The position numbers were made by a program, and so were the translations under genes. Source: Promethearchaeota archaeon (GTDB lineage Archaea; Asgardarchaeota; Lokiarchaeia; Sigynarchaeales; MK-D1). From it: a stretch of DNA of 15,480 bases. The stretch spans positions 1 to 15,480 of the forward strand of contig JAEOTN010000139.1 of NCBI GenBank assembly GCA_016839865.1, read 5' to 3'. How positions within the stretch are numbered: the stretch's first letter is position 1; every line of letters begins with the position of its first letter. The notes under the pieces were generated by a model. That model was not told the DNA's origin and did no database searches. It was given only the letters and a program-made list of their open reading frames with translations. Shown here piece after piece: positions 1-7,010 of this stretch.

Positions 1-68
1 ATAGTGGACTTTAGGTTCGGAGTTTAAAGCTATCGAGGGGAAATTTTAAAAGATTTCGATGCGTACTC

Positions 69-76
69 AAATATAA
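69..76 (+). promoter_or_regulatory. TATA-like element upstream of the RHH gene
   Basis: An AAATATAA stretch is centred about 24 nt before the ATG at 96. In archaea TBP boxes lie roughly 25-27 nt upstream of the transcription start, so the transcript would begin at or almost at the start codon (leaderless). The rest of bases 1-95 holds no recognisable gene. The call is by eye only. Confidence 0.35.
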
Positions 77-95
77 CAAAATTAGGGCTGATCCA

Positions 96-428
96 ATGAA
101 AATTATTACCGTAAATTTACCTGTGAATTACATCCACACGATTAAAACGTTAGTAGGAGACACGGGATTATATCCCAGTAGAAGCGAACTTATCCGAGTT
201 GCTGTGCGTGACTTTCTAATTAAAGAATTAAAGATTGCAAAAAATTTTCCAAAAAGTAACGTTTTTGCACCTCATAACGCAGGTGAAGTGATGTTATCCA
301 ATGAAGAGGAAAATTCTTTTGTTAACGTCCCAACCGATATTAAAGTGGGGGATGTAGTTGTTCGAGATTTTAAACGTTATAAAATCATTGATCGGTCTGA
401 GAAACTGGAGAAATTTACTCAGAATTGA
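96..428 (+). CDS. Ribbon-helix-helix (CopG/CdrS-like) DNA-binding regulator
   Basis: This is a 110-residue protein whose first ~45 residues form a classic archaeal RHH domain. A beta strand with alternating residues (IITVNLP, residues 3-9) is followed by a helix, the turn YPSRSE (about 27-32) and a second helix (LIRVAVRDFLIKEL). The YPSRSEhIRxAVRDhL pattern is typical of CdrS-type and CopG-type archaeal regulators, which bind DNA as dimers through the paired strand. The remaining ~65 residues are a polar linker and a short tail rich in Val, Asp and Lys that I do not recognise; it could be an effector or partner-binding region. No toxin partner lies next to it, so an antitoxin role is not supported. 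A T-rich terminator follows and the next gene is 139 nt away, so it is probably monocistronic. Its target is unknown. Confidence 0.85.
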   Translation: MKIITVNLPVNYIHTIKTLVGDTGLYPSRSELIRVAVRDFLIKELKIAKNFPKSNVFAPHNAGEVMLSNEEENSFVNVPTDIKVGDVVVRDFKRYKIIDRSEKLEKFTQN

Positions 429-438
429 GCATTACCTA

Positions 439-455
439 TTTTTTTCCATATTTTT
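439..455 (+). terminator. T-rich archaeal-type terminator after the RHH gene
   Basis: A run of seven T at 439-445 and a run of five T at 451-455 begin 10 nt after the stop codon. Oligo-T tracts without a hairpin are the usual intrinsic termination signal in archaea. Confidence 0.5.
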
Positions 456-567
456 GTTATCAAATTTGTGTTACGTTTTTTAGAGTATACATTGAAAAAT
501 ATTATTAGTAGCTAGATTAATAGCACATGATTTTCTGTGATAATACTGAGGAACTTAGTGACATTTT

Positions 568-1758
568 ATGGCTGCATCCCAATTCGAAAACATTTGCTTT
601 GTAATTGACGCTAGTCGGTCCAGTGCACGAGCGGATTTACAACCGACACGACTAGATGCATGCAAACAGAGTGTTTTGGGATTTATTCAACAAAGAAGGT
701 CCATGGAAGAAGATGTCCAAACTTTTTATTCCTTAGTAGTTGTTGGAAGAGAAATAAAGACGCTCTTTACGTTTGGGGATTATCCAACACCTGATTCTTT
801 CAAAACAGAATTGGATAAAGTATTTCCAGGAGGAACCAGCAATATTGCTGAAGGAATGGGATTAGCGATAAAGCTTCATATTGAAGACATCCGTGTATCA
901 GGAACTCGCACTCCGAAAATTATTATAATCGGGGATGGTCATATCACCGAATCTGAGCATACAACTCCTGAAAAAATGGCTAAAATTGCAGCAGGATTAG
1001 GAATTAAAATCGATGCTATAAAAATCGGTGCATCAAATCATTCTCAAGACCTTCATGAAATTGCTCAAGTTACGTCTGGAAAATTCTTTAAGGCGCCAAA
1101 GAATGAAGATTTGATGAAAATTATTGAACAAATCGCAAGTGAATATCCTGGAGTATCCAATAACAAGCCAAAGAACTTTTCCAAAATGTTAGAGAAGATT
1201 GCAGTTCCTCTTAAATCCGATGCGGAAATGAAGCAAGATTCATCCGAGATAGTAGCGAGGATTCGAAAGCAAAGTAATTACAACAAATGTGGAATCTGCT
1301 TCCACATTCGAGATCCCGTCAAAAAACTCGATTTCAGCTTAAGTGGAAGATATTGTCCCTCTTGTGGGACAGGATTTCATCTACATTGCATCAGTGAATG
1401 GGCTGAATCTCATGGAGATCACCATGTTGTTCGTTGTCCACATTGTTTTTACCTTTTAAAAATCCCCGTAGAAATTCAACAAACTGCTCTACTCCATGAA
1501 GAATTTAAGAAAGAAAATGGAGTCGAAAAATCCCATGTGCAAATTGAGGGATACAAAATTCGTGTAACGACAGCGCATAAATTGGGAGAAGCAGCGATTT
1601 ACGCGTCATGCCCAGTATGTAATGTGATTTTTGAGGGAGAAAATGAAGTTGTTATGTGTGGAAATCCGTCTTGTAATACCATTTATCATGTTAAGTGCTT
1701 CCAGAATATTGGAAACCGCCCATGCAAAGTTTGCGGTAAAACTTTATTGTTAAAATAA
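568..1758 (+). CDS. vWA-domain protein with two C-terminal RING-like zinc modules (Ssl1/p44-like layout)
   Basis: This is a 396-residue cytosolic protein with no signal peptide or membrane segment. Residues ~8-190 form a von Willebrand A domain with an intact MIDAS metal site: D14-x-S16-x-S18, T90 in GGT and D123 in GDG. After a charged linker (~195-238) come two cross-brace zinc modules of the same spacing type, CxxC...C..C...HxxC...CxxC. The first uses C241/C244, C263/C266, H271/C274 and C290/C293. The second uses C348/C351, C364/C369, H374/C377 and C386/C389. A Trp after the HxxC of the first (W278) recalls RING-H2 proteins such as APC11. Domain order matches eukaryotic TFIIH Ssl1/p44 (vWA, then zinc finger and RING-like domain), but a RING-type ubiquitin ligase is equally possible; no E1, E2 or ubiquitin gene lies in the window. 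The TPR gene follows after 64 nt on the same strand and may be co-transcribed. Domain calls are firm; function is not. Confidence 0.85.
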   Translation: MAASQFENICFVIDASRSSARADLQPTRLDACKQSVLGFIQQRRSMEEDVQTFYSLVVVGREIKTLFTFGDYPTPDSFKTELDKVFPGGTSNIAEGMGLAIKLHIEDIRVSGTRTPKIIIIGDGHITESEHTTPEKMAKIAAGLGIKIDAIKIGASNHSQDLHEIAQVTSGKFFKAPKNEDLMKIIEQIASEYPGVSNNKPKNFSKMLEKIAVPLKSDAEMKQDSSEIVARIRKQSNYNKCGICFHIRDPVKKLDFSLSGRYCPSCGTGFHLHCISEWAESHGDHHVVRCPHCFYLLKIPVEIQQTALLHEEFKKENGVEKSHVQIEGYKIRVTTAHKLGEAAIYASCPVCNVIFEGENEVVMCGNPSCNTIYHVKCFQNIGNRPCKVCGKTLLLK

Positions 1759-1822
1759 ACTCTCACTTTTTATTAAGGTATCAAAAAACTCATTAAGGCG
1801 AATCTTTACTTGTTAGTTGTAT

Positions 1823-2962
1823 ATGTCTAAATTTGACCCAAATGACATCGAAGAATCAAAGACTCGAGCTGAAAATCTAATTAACCAAGCAGAAGATTTT
1901 CTGTATAACGATAAAATTCTTGCTGGTTTGAAAGCTTATAACAAAGCAATGAATATCTACTTCAACATCGGCTCGTATGGAAAACTCCCAGACATTTTTT
2001 ATAGAATTACTCAGGTGCTATCTTCTGAATCAAAAATCTACCAAGCACTAGAATATTTACGTCAAATTAAGGTTCGGCTACATAACTTAGACCTACCTGA
2101 GGAAGAAGCTAAGTTGTCTGAAGCAATGGCTAAACTATTGTTCAGAGTAGGTGATTATTATAAGGCTGCTGATTATTATGAAGAGTGTGCTGAATTATAT
2201 CTGAAAGCGGATCCCGATTTCTATCGTACTCTTAGTTCTATATTCCTTATGAGTGCAGCTGAATGCTACGAATACGCTGGTAAACACGAAGTCGGAGAGA
2301 GAATAGTCATTTTAGCAGTATTACGCCTAAATCCGAAACCTGTTGATTTTCGCGCCGAAGAATACCGAGGTATTAAATTTTTAAGATTGGGTATGTATAA
2401 AGAAGCCGTTGAGGTATATACGACGCTAATGAATTTCTTTAAGGAAGGTTTATCCAACCTATCAGATGTTTTAGGAGATCTTCAGGCAAGCAAAATTAGC
2501 ATCACTTCTATTTACACTAAAACCCGTTTAGTGCACATAATTTCTGAGTATCGATTGATTTTGATGCATTGTTGTTATCTTTTAGATAAAAAGAAAGAAG
2601 CTATAGATTTTGCAGAGGAATCCATTGACCACTTATATACTTCAATCATTATGATAAAGAGCATGATTGGACAGAAAATATGGACGAGAGAGGATATAAA
2701 GCGATTAACTTATGAAGGATTCATGGCAGCATACTTTCAGATGTTTCCAGGAGTCGGTGAACGATACAAAGAGATGGATTTTGAAAAACTCGTTGCTGAT
2801 GGAATTGAAGGAGACCCATTGGAAGTTCTCAAATCTATGCCTTATTATAATTTAATTGGAAGTATGAAAGCCTATGAAAGAAATGAGATAGAAACATTAC
2901 TGAAAGAATTTAATCTCGGACGATTAGAAAAATATAAAGAAATTCTTATGGGTAGTGTTTAG
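1823..2962 (+). CDS. TPR/alpha-solenoid protein, possibly alpha-SNAP-like
   Basis: This is a 379-residue, almost entirely helical protein. Repeated helix pairs carry TPR-like signatures, for example AGLKAYNKAMNIY (~34-46), VGDYYKAADYYEECAELY (~109-126), AECYEYAGKHEVGERI (~146-161) and LGMYKEAVEVYTTLM (~189-203). There is no membrane segment or enzymatic motif, so it is probably a scaffold or adaptor. The last ~40 residues (YNLI..MKAYERNEIETLLKEF, ~342-363) resemble the C-terminal helices of alpha-SNAP as I remember that family; this is suggestive only. The start chosen is ATG 1823; a TTG six bases earlier (1817) is in frame but less likely. No clear Shine-Dalgarno precedes it. It lies 64 nt after the vWA-RING gene on the same strand and its stop is only 11 nt from the stop of the convergent psmA gene. 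A general TPR adaptor is the safe call. Confidence 0.75.
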   Translation: MSKFDPNDIEESKTRAENLINQAEDFLYNDKILAGLKAYNKAMNIYFNIGSYGKLPDIFYRITQVLSSESKIYQALEYLRQIKVRLHNLDLPEEEAKLSEAMAKLLFRVGDYYKAADYYEECAELYLKADPDFYRTLSSIFLMSAAECYEYAGKHEVGERIVILAVLRLNPKPVDFRAEEYRGIKFLRLGMYKEAVEVYTTLMNFFKEGLSNLSDVLGDLQASKISITSIYTKTRLVHIISEYRLILMHCCYLLDKKKEAIDFAEESIDHLYTSIIMIKSMIGQKIWTREDIKRLTYEGFMAAYFQMFPGVGERYKEMDFEKLVADGIEGDPLEVLKSMPYYNLIGSMKAYERNEIETLLKEFNLGRLEKYKEILMGSV

Positions 2963-2973
2963 AAAAAGAAGAT

Positions 2974-3693
2974 TCATGCTTCTTTAAACAGTGCTGCTAT
3001 TTTATCTTTTGGCACTACCTTAAATTTCTTATCGGTAGTGTCAATATATACGATCTTGATGTCGTCACTTTTTATCTCGTCTTCTGACGTCTTCTTCTGA
3101 ACTTGTACTCCAAGTTTCATTAAATCATCGAGAGATGCATCTTCTTTGTAACCTTCTTTGAGGAGCTCCTTAGCACGTTCTTCATTCTGACCAAGGGCAG
3201 TTGCTTTCCAGGAGGAATAGCGTCCTGATGGAGAAGTGGTCATTAATTGAGGTGTACCATCTGGATCAACAGCAATAAGGATGAAAGCACAACCGAACGG
3301 TCTAATACCACCTGATTGAGTATACATCTGCTTTACATCGGCTAAGCGTCTAACCAAAGTATGCAGTTTTGTAGGTTCTCCATAATTTAACGTATAATAT
3401 TGAGCTTGTACTCGTGCCCAGTTAACCAGAACTCGGGAATCAGCGTGTAAACCACTAATTGCACAACCAATGTGATCAGCAATTTGGAATGTTTTCTTAA
3501 TTGATTCAGGATCCCGAAGCTTATCAGTAGTCCTCTTTTGAACCACGATAATTGCTCCTTTATTCCCTTTTATTGCTACAGCTAACGAACCCCTACGTAC
3601 TGCTTCTAATGCGAACTCTACTTGGAACAACCGACCATCTGGGGAGAACATTGTAACAACCCTGTCATAAGCTCCAGCTCCTCTTCCGAATAT
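2974..3693 (-). CDS. psmA: 20S proteasome alpha subunit, with apparent ATA start
   Basis: This is the structural outer-ring subunit of the archaeal 20S proteasome. The coding sequence given here is 239 residues and starts at the ATA codon 3693-3691. The first ATG (3651-3649) would begin at MFSPDGRLFQ and delete the conserved gate segment. Reading upstream in the same frame gives FGRGAGAYDRVVT, including the YDR gate motif (Y9, D10, R11) found at this place in archaeal alpha subunits. An in-frame stop lies at 3702-3700, and the only codons between it and the FGRG segment are AGA, ATC and ATA. Other family marks are FSPDGRLFQVEFA (16-28), the SIKK segment whose Lys (about K67) matches the pocket that docks HbYX tails of the regulatory ATPase, and YTQSGGIRPFGCAF further on. 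There is no catalytic N-terminal Thr, as expected for alpha. No beta subunit or PAN gene is present nearby. Family call very sure; start codon inferred. Confidence 0.93.
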   Translation of the reverse strand: MFGRGAGAYDRVVTMFSPDGRLFQVEFALEAVRRGSLAVAIKGNKGAIIVVQKRTTDKLRDPESIKKTFQIADHIGCAISGLHADSRVLVNWARVQAQYYTLNYGEPTKLHTLVRRLADVKQMYTQSGGIRPFGCAFILIAVDPDGTPQLMTTSPSGRYSSWKATALGQNEERAKELLKEGYKEDASLDDLMKLGVQVQKKTSEDEIKSDDIKIVYIDTTDKKFKVVPKDKIAALFKEA

Positions 3694-3699
3694 GATTCT

Positions 3700-3705
3700 T
3701 CACCT
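3700..3705 (-). promoter_or_regulatory. Shine-Dalgarno that decides the psmA start
   Basis: On the minus strand the sequence reads AGGTGA, ending six bases before the ATA codon at 3693-3691 and three bases before ATC at 3696-3694. Six bases is normal archaeal spacing. Its last three bases are the in-frame stop upstream of psmA, so translation cannot begin further upstream in this frame. Confidence 0.6.
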
Positions 3706-3720
3706 TTTTAATCGCATTTA

Positions 3721-3730
3721 GTATATTTCG
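3721..3730 (-). promoter_or_regulatory. Candidate BRE/TATA promoter of psmA
   Basis: On the minus strand CGAAATATAC reads as a BRE-like CGAAA joined to a TATA-like core, predicting a transcript start near 3695-3702, close to the Shine-Dalgarno. A second core, GGTATACT at 3760-3753, would give a start near 3731 and a leader that contains the whole Shine-Dalgarno. I cannot tell which is used. The two sites share a TATACTAA-like sequence. Confidence 0.35.
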
Positions 3731-3836
3731 TGCAAAATTGATTCTTGCGATTAGTATACCTTAGTTAAAAAAACCGAACTTAAAATCTTTTTACTTAATG
3801 CTAATAAGATGAGTGAAACACTTAGGTTTATTTTTA

Positions 3837-3884
3837 CAAAATATAGATAAGTAGATCGTAGTTATACTATTCCAGTGCGAGGAG
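3837..3884 (+). promoter_or_regulatory. Promoter and Shine-Dalgarno of the Rag-like GTPase gene
   Basis: A TATA-like AAATATAG at about 3839-3846 predicts a transcript start near 3869. GAGGAG at 3879-3884 lies six bases before the TTG at 3891 and supports that TTG as the true start. The 3694-3890 region thus carries divergent promoters for psmA and the GTPase, with no gene in between. Confidence 0.45.
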
Positions 3885-3890
3885 ATTTTT

Positions 3891-5069
3891 TTGAACAGCA
3901 TAGAGAAGATTACGGAGTTTTTTAAGAAAGACGCTTTACTAAATGTCAAATCAATTGAGGATATTTTAGAACTTGATGTAGGTTTACTCCGAGGTGTCGA
4001 TCCCATCAATACTGAGAAACTTCATGAGAACGATATTAAAACTATTAGTGATTTATCCCAACTAACTAAACCACCGAAAATTGAGGACTTACCAGAAGCT
4101 ATTTTGGAGAAATGGATACGTACAGCCATGATGTTACTGCAATTCGCCACTTCCTCTCAACAGAAGAAAATATTACTTCTCGGTTTAGATGATGCAGGAA
4201 AAACGTCAATTCTAAACATATTGCAAAAAAAACACTCTACAATACGAAATTTGTTACCCACACGAGGTGTAAGTCGGCAAACTATGGATTTCCTTGGCAC
4301 AAGTATGATTTGCTGGGATTTTGGAGGACAAATTGCTTATCGGAAGATGTATCTTGCCCGACCTGATTTATTCTTGGAGTCGGATTTAATTATATTCGTT
4401 ATTGACGTGTTAAACTCAGATCGCTATCAAGAAGCTACAGATTATCTGTTTGAGATCATGCATTTAGTAAACGAAATGGGAGATAAACCTCCTCTTATTG
4501 TATCAATGCATAAATTTGATCCTGATGTAGCCGATGACGAATCTCTTTTGAGGAAACGGGCAAGTTTAATTGACACGATTGCTACAAAAGCCTTGGATCT
4601 TCAATATAATTGCAAGTTCGTAAATTCAACCATCTTTCTACGAGAAACAGTCGAACAATTGTTTTCAATTGCTATCCAAGAGATGCATACAGCCACCTAT
4701 ATGCTGGAGCACTTAGTTGAAGAATATACAGAAAAAATCGGTGCAAAATCTGTAGCGTTAATGACTAACAATAGTTTGGTGCTGGCAACTTATTCTACTG
4801 ATCCAGCTCTTGAGAATATTATCACTCAAACTGGCTTGATATTGCAAGCTTTAGTAGATTTTTATAAGAATACTGGTGGTTTGAAATTAGAAACAGATTA
4901 TAGCGTCAATTTCACTGCAAATAAACTCCATATGAAAACTACAAAATTGTTCCCGTACCAAAATGACGATTTACTCCTCTGGGCTGTCTTCCCATCAGAT
5001 GGAGAAAAAGAGTTTGTGGATTTAGATTGGTTACGGGATGAATTGAAACCAATAATCCAAATGTTGTAA
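3891..5069 (+). CDS. Rag/Arf-like GTPase with N-terminal HhH-like and C-terminal roadblock/longin-like domains
   Basis: This is a 392-residue protein starting with TTG behind a good Shine-Dalgarno. Residues ~20-85 look like a helix-hairpin-helix (SAM-like) module (LLRGVDPINTEKLHENDIKT). Residues ~92-265 are a small GTPase. It has G1 GLDDAGKTS (98-106) in the Arf style, G2 Thr T124 in PTRG, and G3 WDFGGQ (142-147) with catalytic Gln Q147. G4 is HKFD (207-210) instead of NKxD. HKxD is the hallmark of Rag/Gtr GTPases, and TSI/STIF before the last helix also recalls Rag. Residues ~270-392 form an alpha/beta domain compatible with roadblock/longin folds, the same position as the roadblock domain of Rag proteins. 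No lipidation motif is seen at either end. Family knowledge: Rag GTPases act as dimers in nutrient signalling, and Asgard archaea encode many Arf/Rag-like GTPases. The cellular role here is unknown. The GTPase call is sure; the flanking domains are fold-level guesses. Confidence 0.88.
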   Translation: MNSIEKITEFFKKDALLNVKSIEDILELDVGLLRGVDPINTEKLHENDIKTISDLSQLTKPPKIEDLPEAILEKWIRTAMMLLQFATSSQQKKILLLGLDDAGKTSILNILQKKHSTIRNLLPTRGVSRQTMDFLGTSMICWDFGGQIAYRKMYLARPDLFLESDLIIFVIDVLNSDRYQEATDYLFEIMHLVNEMGDKPPLIVSMHKFDPDVADDESLLRKRASLIDTIATKALDLQYNCKFVNSTIFLRETVEQLFSIAIQEMHTATYMLEHLVEEYTEKIGAKSVALMTNNSLVLATYSTDPALENIITQTGLILQALVDFYKNTGGLKLETDYSVNFTANKLHMKTTKLFPYQNDDLLLWAVFPSDGEKEFVDLDWLRDELKPIIQML

Positions 5070-5073
5070 ATTT

Positions 5074-6909
5074 TTAACTCAAATCTTCTTCTTTAATTTC
5101 TTTTTCATATTTCTCTCGTTTTTCTTTCATATAAGTTGGAATAGGTACATCCCACCAACCCCAAGCTGGAGAACCACTGTACCTTGGATCACGATTCACC
5201 ATGATTTCGACAACTGCTGGACCATCTTGAGAGAATGCTTTTTTTAATGCGGATTCAATTTCAGTGGCTTTGGAGATCCGTGTACTCCAACATCCAAATC
5301 CTTTTGCGATTTCTGAGAAATTAGGTGCATAAGAACCATTCTTATCCTCGAATTCAGTTGCATAAGCATGATCATCTCCATATACCGCACGTTGAAGATC
5401 CGTAATTGCAATCCAACCAGCATTGTTAAGAACAACAATGACCACATTCTTACCTACTTGTTTCGCAGTGTGGAGTTCCCCCATTGTCATCATAAAGTCT
5501 CCATCACCAATGAGAGCCATAACTTGACGATCAGGTTGACCTAATTTTGCTCCAATTGCTGCAGGTAATGAATACCCCATTGTGGAAAATCCTCCCGCTG
5601 TAATACAAGTTCGAGGTTCGTAAAACTCGATTTCTTGTATGATTTGAGCCTGAACATTGCCTGATGAAGTGACAATGATTGCATCTCGATCAAGAAATTC
5701 ACGTACTTCCTTCAGTACACATGAGATCATTACTGGTTCAATCTCGGGTTTCCTCCATTCATCAAGGAAATTCGTCCATTTCTTTTTCAAGGATTGTATT
5801 TCTTTGAAATAATGTGAACTGGTATATTTTTCATCGGGCTTAGGTTTGTAAAATTCTTTCAGTTCTTTGACCATATCCGCTAAAACTACCTTAGCATCCC
5901 CTAAAACTCCAATATCTACAGGATAGTTCTTTCCGATTTCGTGGGGATCTATATCAATCTGGATTAATTTTGTATCGTTTTCTCCCTCACCAAAGTTCCA
6001 AGCTACTCCTTTTTTATAAGAGCATGTAGACTCGTCTGCAAAACGTGTTCCAACCGCTAATACAACATCCGCCTTACTACTCAACTTAATTCCGACCGTA
6101 GTTCCTTTGGATCCAGTTGCCCACCCGAATAGATCATGGTCATTTGGAAATGCATCCTTACCCATCATAGAACCCAGAACAGGCGCACCTACAAATTTGG
6201 CTAACTCTAAGAGTTCATCACTTGCTTCAGAGGTTATTACTCCACCGCCCACCCAAATCAAGGGTCTATCTGCATTCATAAACATCTCTACTGCTTGTTT
6301 TATCATTTCAGGATCCGGATGAATGCGAGCTTGAGTTTTTCTTTTTACAGGATCGGGTACAGGTCTTGTAGTCCCTGCACATTGAACATCCATTGGTAAA
6401 TCGATATGTACAGGTCCTCTTCGACCAGTCATCATTATGTTAAACGCACGTTGTATAACCTTTGGAACTTGATTAACATGAGCGAGTTCGAATTGGCGTT
6501 TAACTACAGGCTCTAAAACTCTTGGAAATCCGCTATCTCTGTGTCGTTCAATCTCTTGGAGCACCCCAACTCCTCTTTGATGTACATGCGTATCGCCAGT
6601 AATCACTAGTACTGGCATGGAATCTACGAATGCATCAGCCAGTCCGATTGCAGTATTAGTCGCACCGGGTCCTATGCTCGTAAATACAGCTAAGGGTTTA
6701 CCAGTTACACGATAGTAGCCAACCGCGGCGTGTACACCGGACATTTCTTGTTTTGGTTGGATCACTGTAATTTCATCCTTGTGACGTAAAAAGGCATCAG
6801 TTAACCCTAAACATCCATGTCCCGGAATTCCAAACACGTATTTTACTCCTTCCTTGATAAGATATTGCACAATAACTTCTGAACCAGTAAGAACTTCTTT
6901 TTCCGTCAT
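5074..6909 (-). CDS. Thiamine diphosphate enzyme, acetolactate synthase large-subunit-like
   Basis: This is a 611-residue protein with the three-domain layout of ALS/POX-type ThDP enzymes. The N-terminal PYR domain (GSEVIVQYLIKEGVKYVFGIPG, 9-30) has the cofactor-activating Glu E55 in QPKQE. A central domain spans ~195-355. The C-terminal PP domain carries the ThDP/Mg motif GDG (468-470) followed by NN (495-496). The start chosen is ATG 6909; an in-frame TTG at 6978 would add 23 Asn-rich residues and intrude on the divergent promoter, so it is less likely. The substrate is unclear. After GDG the pocket reads NNAGWIAITDLQ instead of the usual ALS NNQ segment, no regulatory subunit (ilvN) is adjacent, and the neighbours look like sugar-acid catabolism. 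Alternatives include acetolactate synthase, a 2-keto acid decarboxylase or another carboligase. It faces the dehydratase gene head to head and its stop lies 4 nt from the GTPase stop. Confidence 0.85.
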   Translation of the reverse strand: MTEKEVLTGSEVIVQYLIKEGVKYVFGIPGHGCLGLTDAFLRHKDEITVIQPKQEMSGVHAAVGYYRVTGKPLAVFTSIGPGATNTAIGLADAFVDSMPVLVITGDTHVHQRGVGVLQEIERHRDSGFPRVLEPVVKRQFELAHVNQVPKVIQRAFNIMMTGRRGPVHIDLPMDVQCAGTTRPVPDPVKRKTQARIHPDPEMIKQAVEMFMNADRPLIWVGGGVITSEASDELLELAKFVGAPVLGSMMGKDAFPNDHDLFGWATGSKGTTVGIKLSSKADVVLAVGTRFADESTCSYKKGVAWNFGEGENDTKLIQIDIDPHEIGKNYPVDIGVLGDAKVVLADMVKELKEFYKPKPDEKYTSSHYFKEIQSLKKKWTNFLDEWRKPEIEPVMISCVLKEVREFLDRDAIIVTSSGNVQAQIIQEIEFYEPRTCITAGGFSTMGYSLPAAIGAKLGQPDRQVMALIGDGDFMMTMGELHTAKQVGKNVVIVVLNNAGWIAITDLQRAVYGDDHAYATEFEDKNGSYAPNFSEIAKGFGCWSTRISKATEIESALKKAFSQDGPAVVEIMVNRDPRYSGSPAWGWWDVPIPTYMKEKREKYEKEIKEEDLS

Positions 6910-7010
6910 TTCGTAATCAGCAAAATTTGAGTTTTCGTGATTATCACTATTCCTTAACTGTATATTATTATTTACCAAACTTGACTAGTAAATACGGGAA
7001 GTTGAATTTC
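6910..7010. promoter_or_regulatory. Divergent promoter region between the ThDP enzyme and the dehydratase
   Basis: This ~100-nt A+T-rich spacer contains TGTATATTATTATT at about 6959-6972. For the plus-strand gene it sits about 26 nt before a transcript start near 6988; read on the other strand the same block could serve the ThDP gene. CTAGTAAATACG at 6985-6996 is shared with two other intergenic regions of the window and may be an operator. If the ThDP gene used the TTG at 6978, part of this region would be coding. Confidence 0.4.

Noticed and set aside
96..428. Toxin-antitoxin pair with the RHH protein as antitoxin
   Set aside because: No small toxin-like gene is adjacent; the next gene is the large vWA-RING protein after a terminator-like T tract.
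6910..6978. TTG start at 6978 for the ThDP enzyme
   Set aside because: It adds an Asn-rich, low-complexity leader without a Shine-Dalgarno; ALS-type proteins begin close to the GSEV segment after ATG 6909. Not fully excluded.
6927..7010. N-terminal extension of the dehydratase from an upstream in-frame ATG (6927)
   Set aside because: The added residues are Tyr/Leu-rich and unlike IlvD N-termini, and would overlap the divergent gene's start and promoter region.
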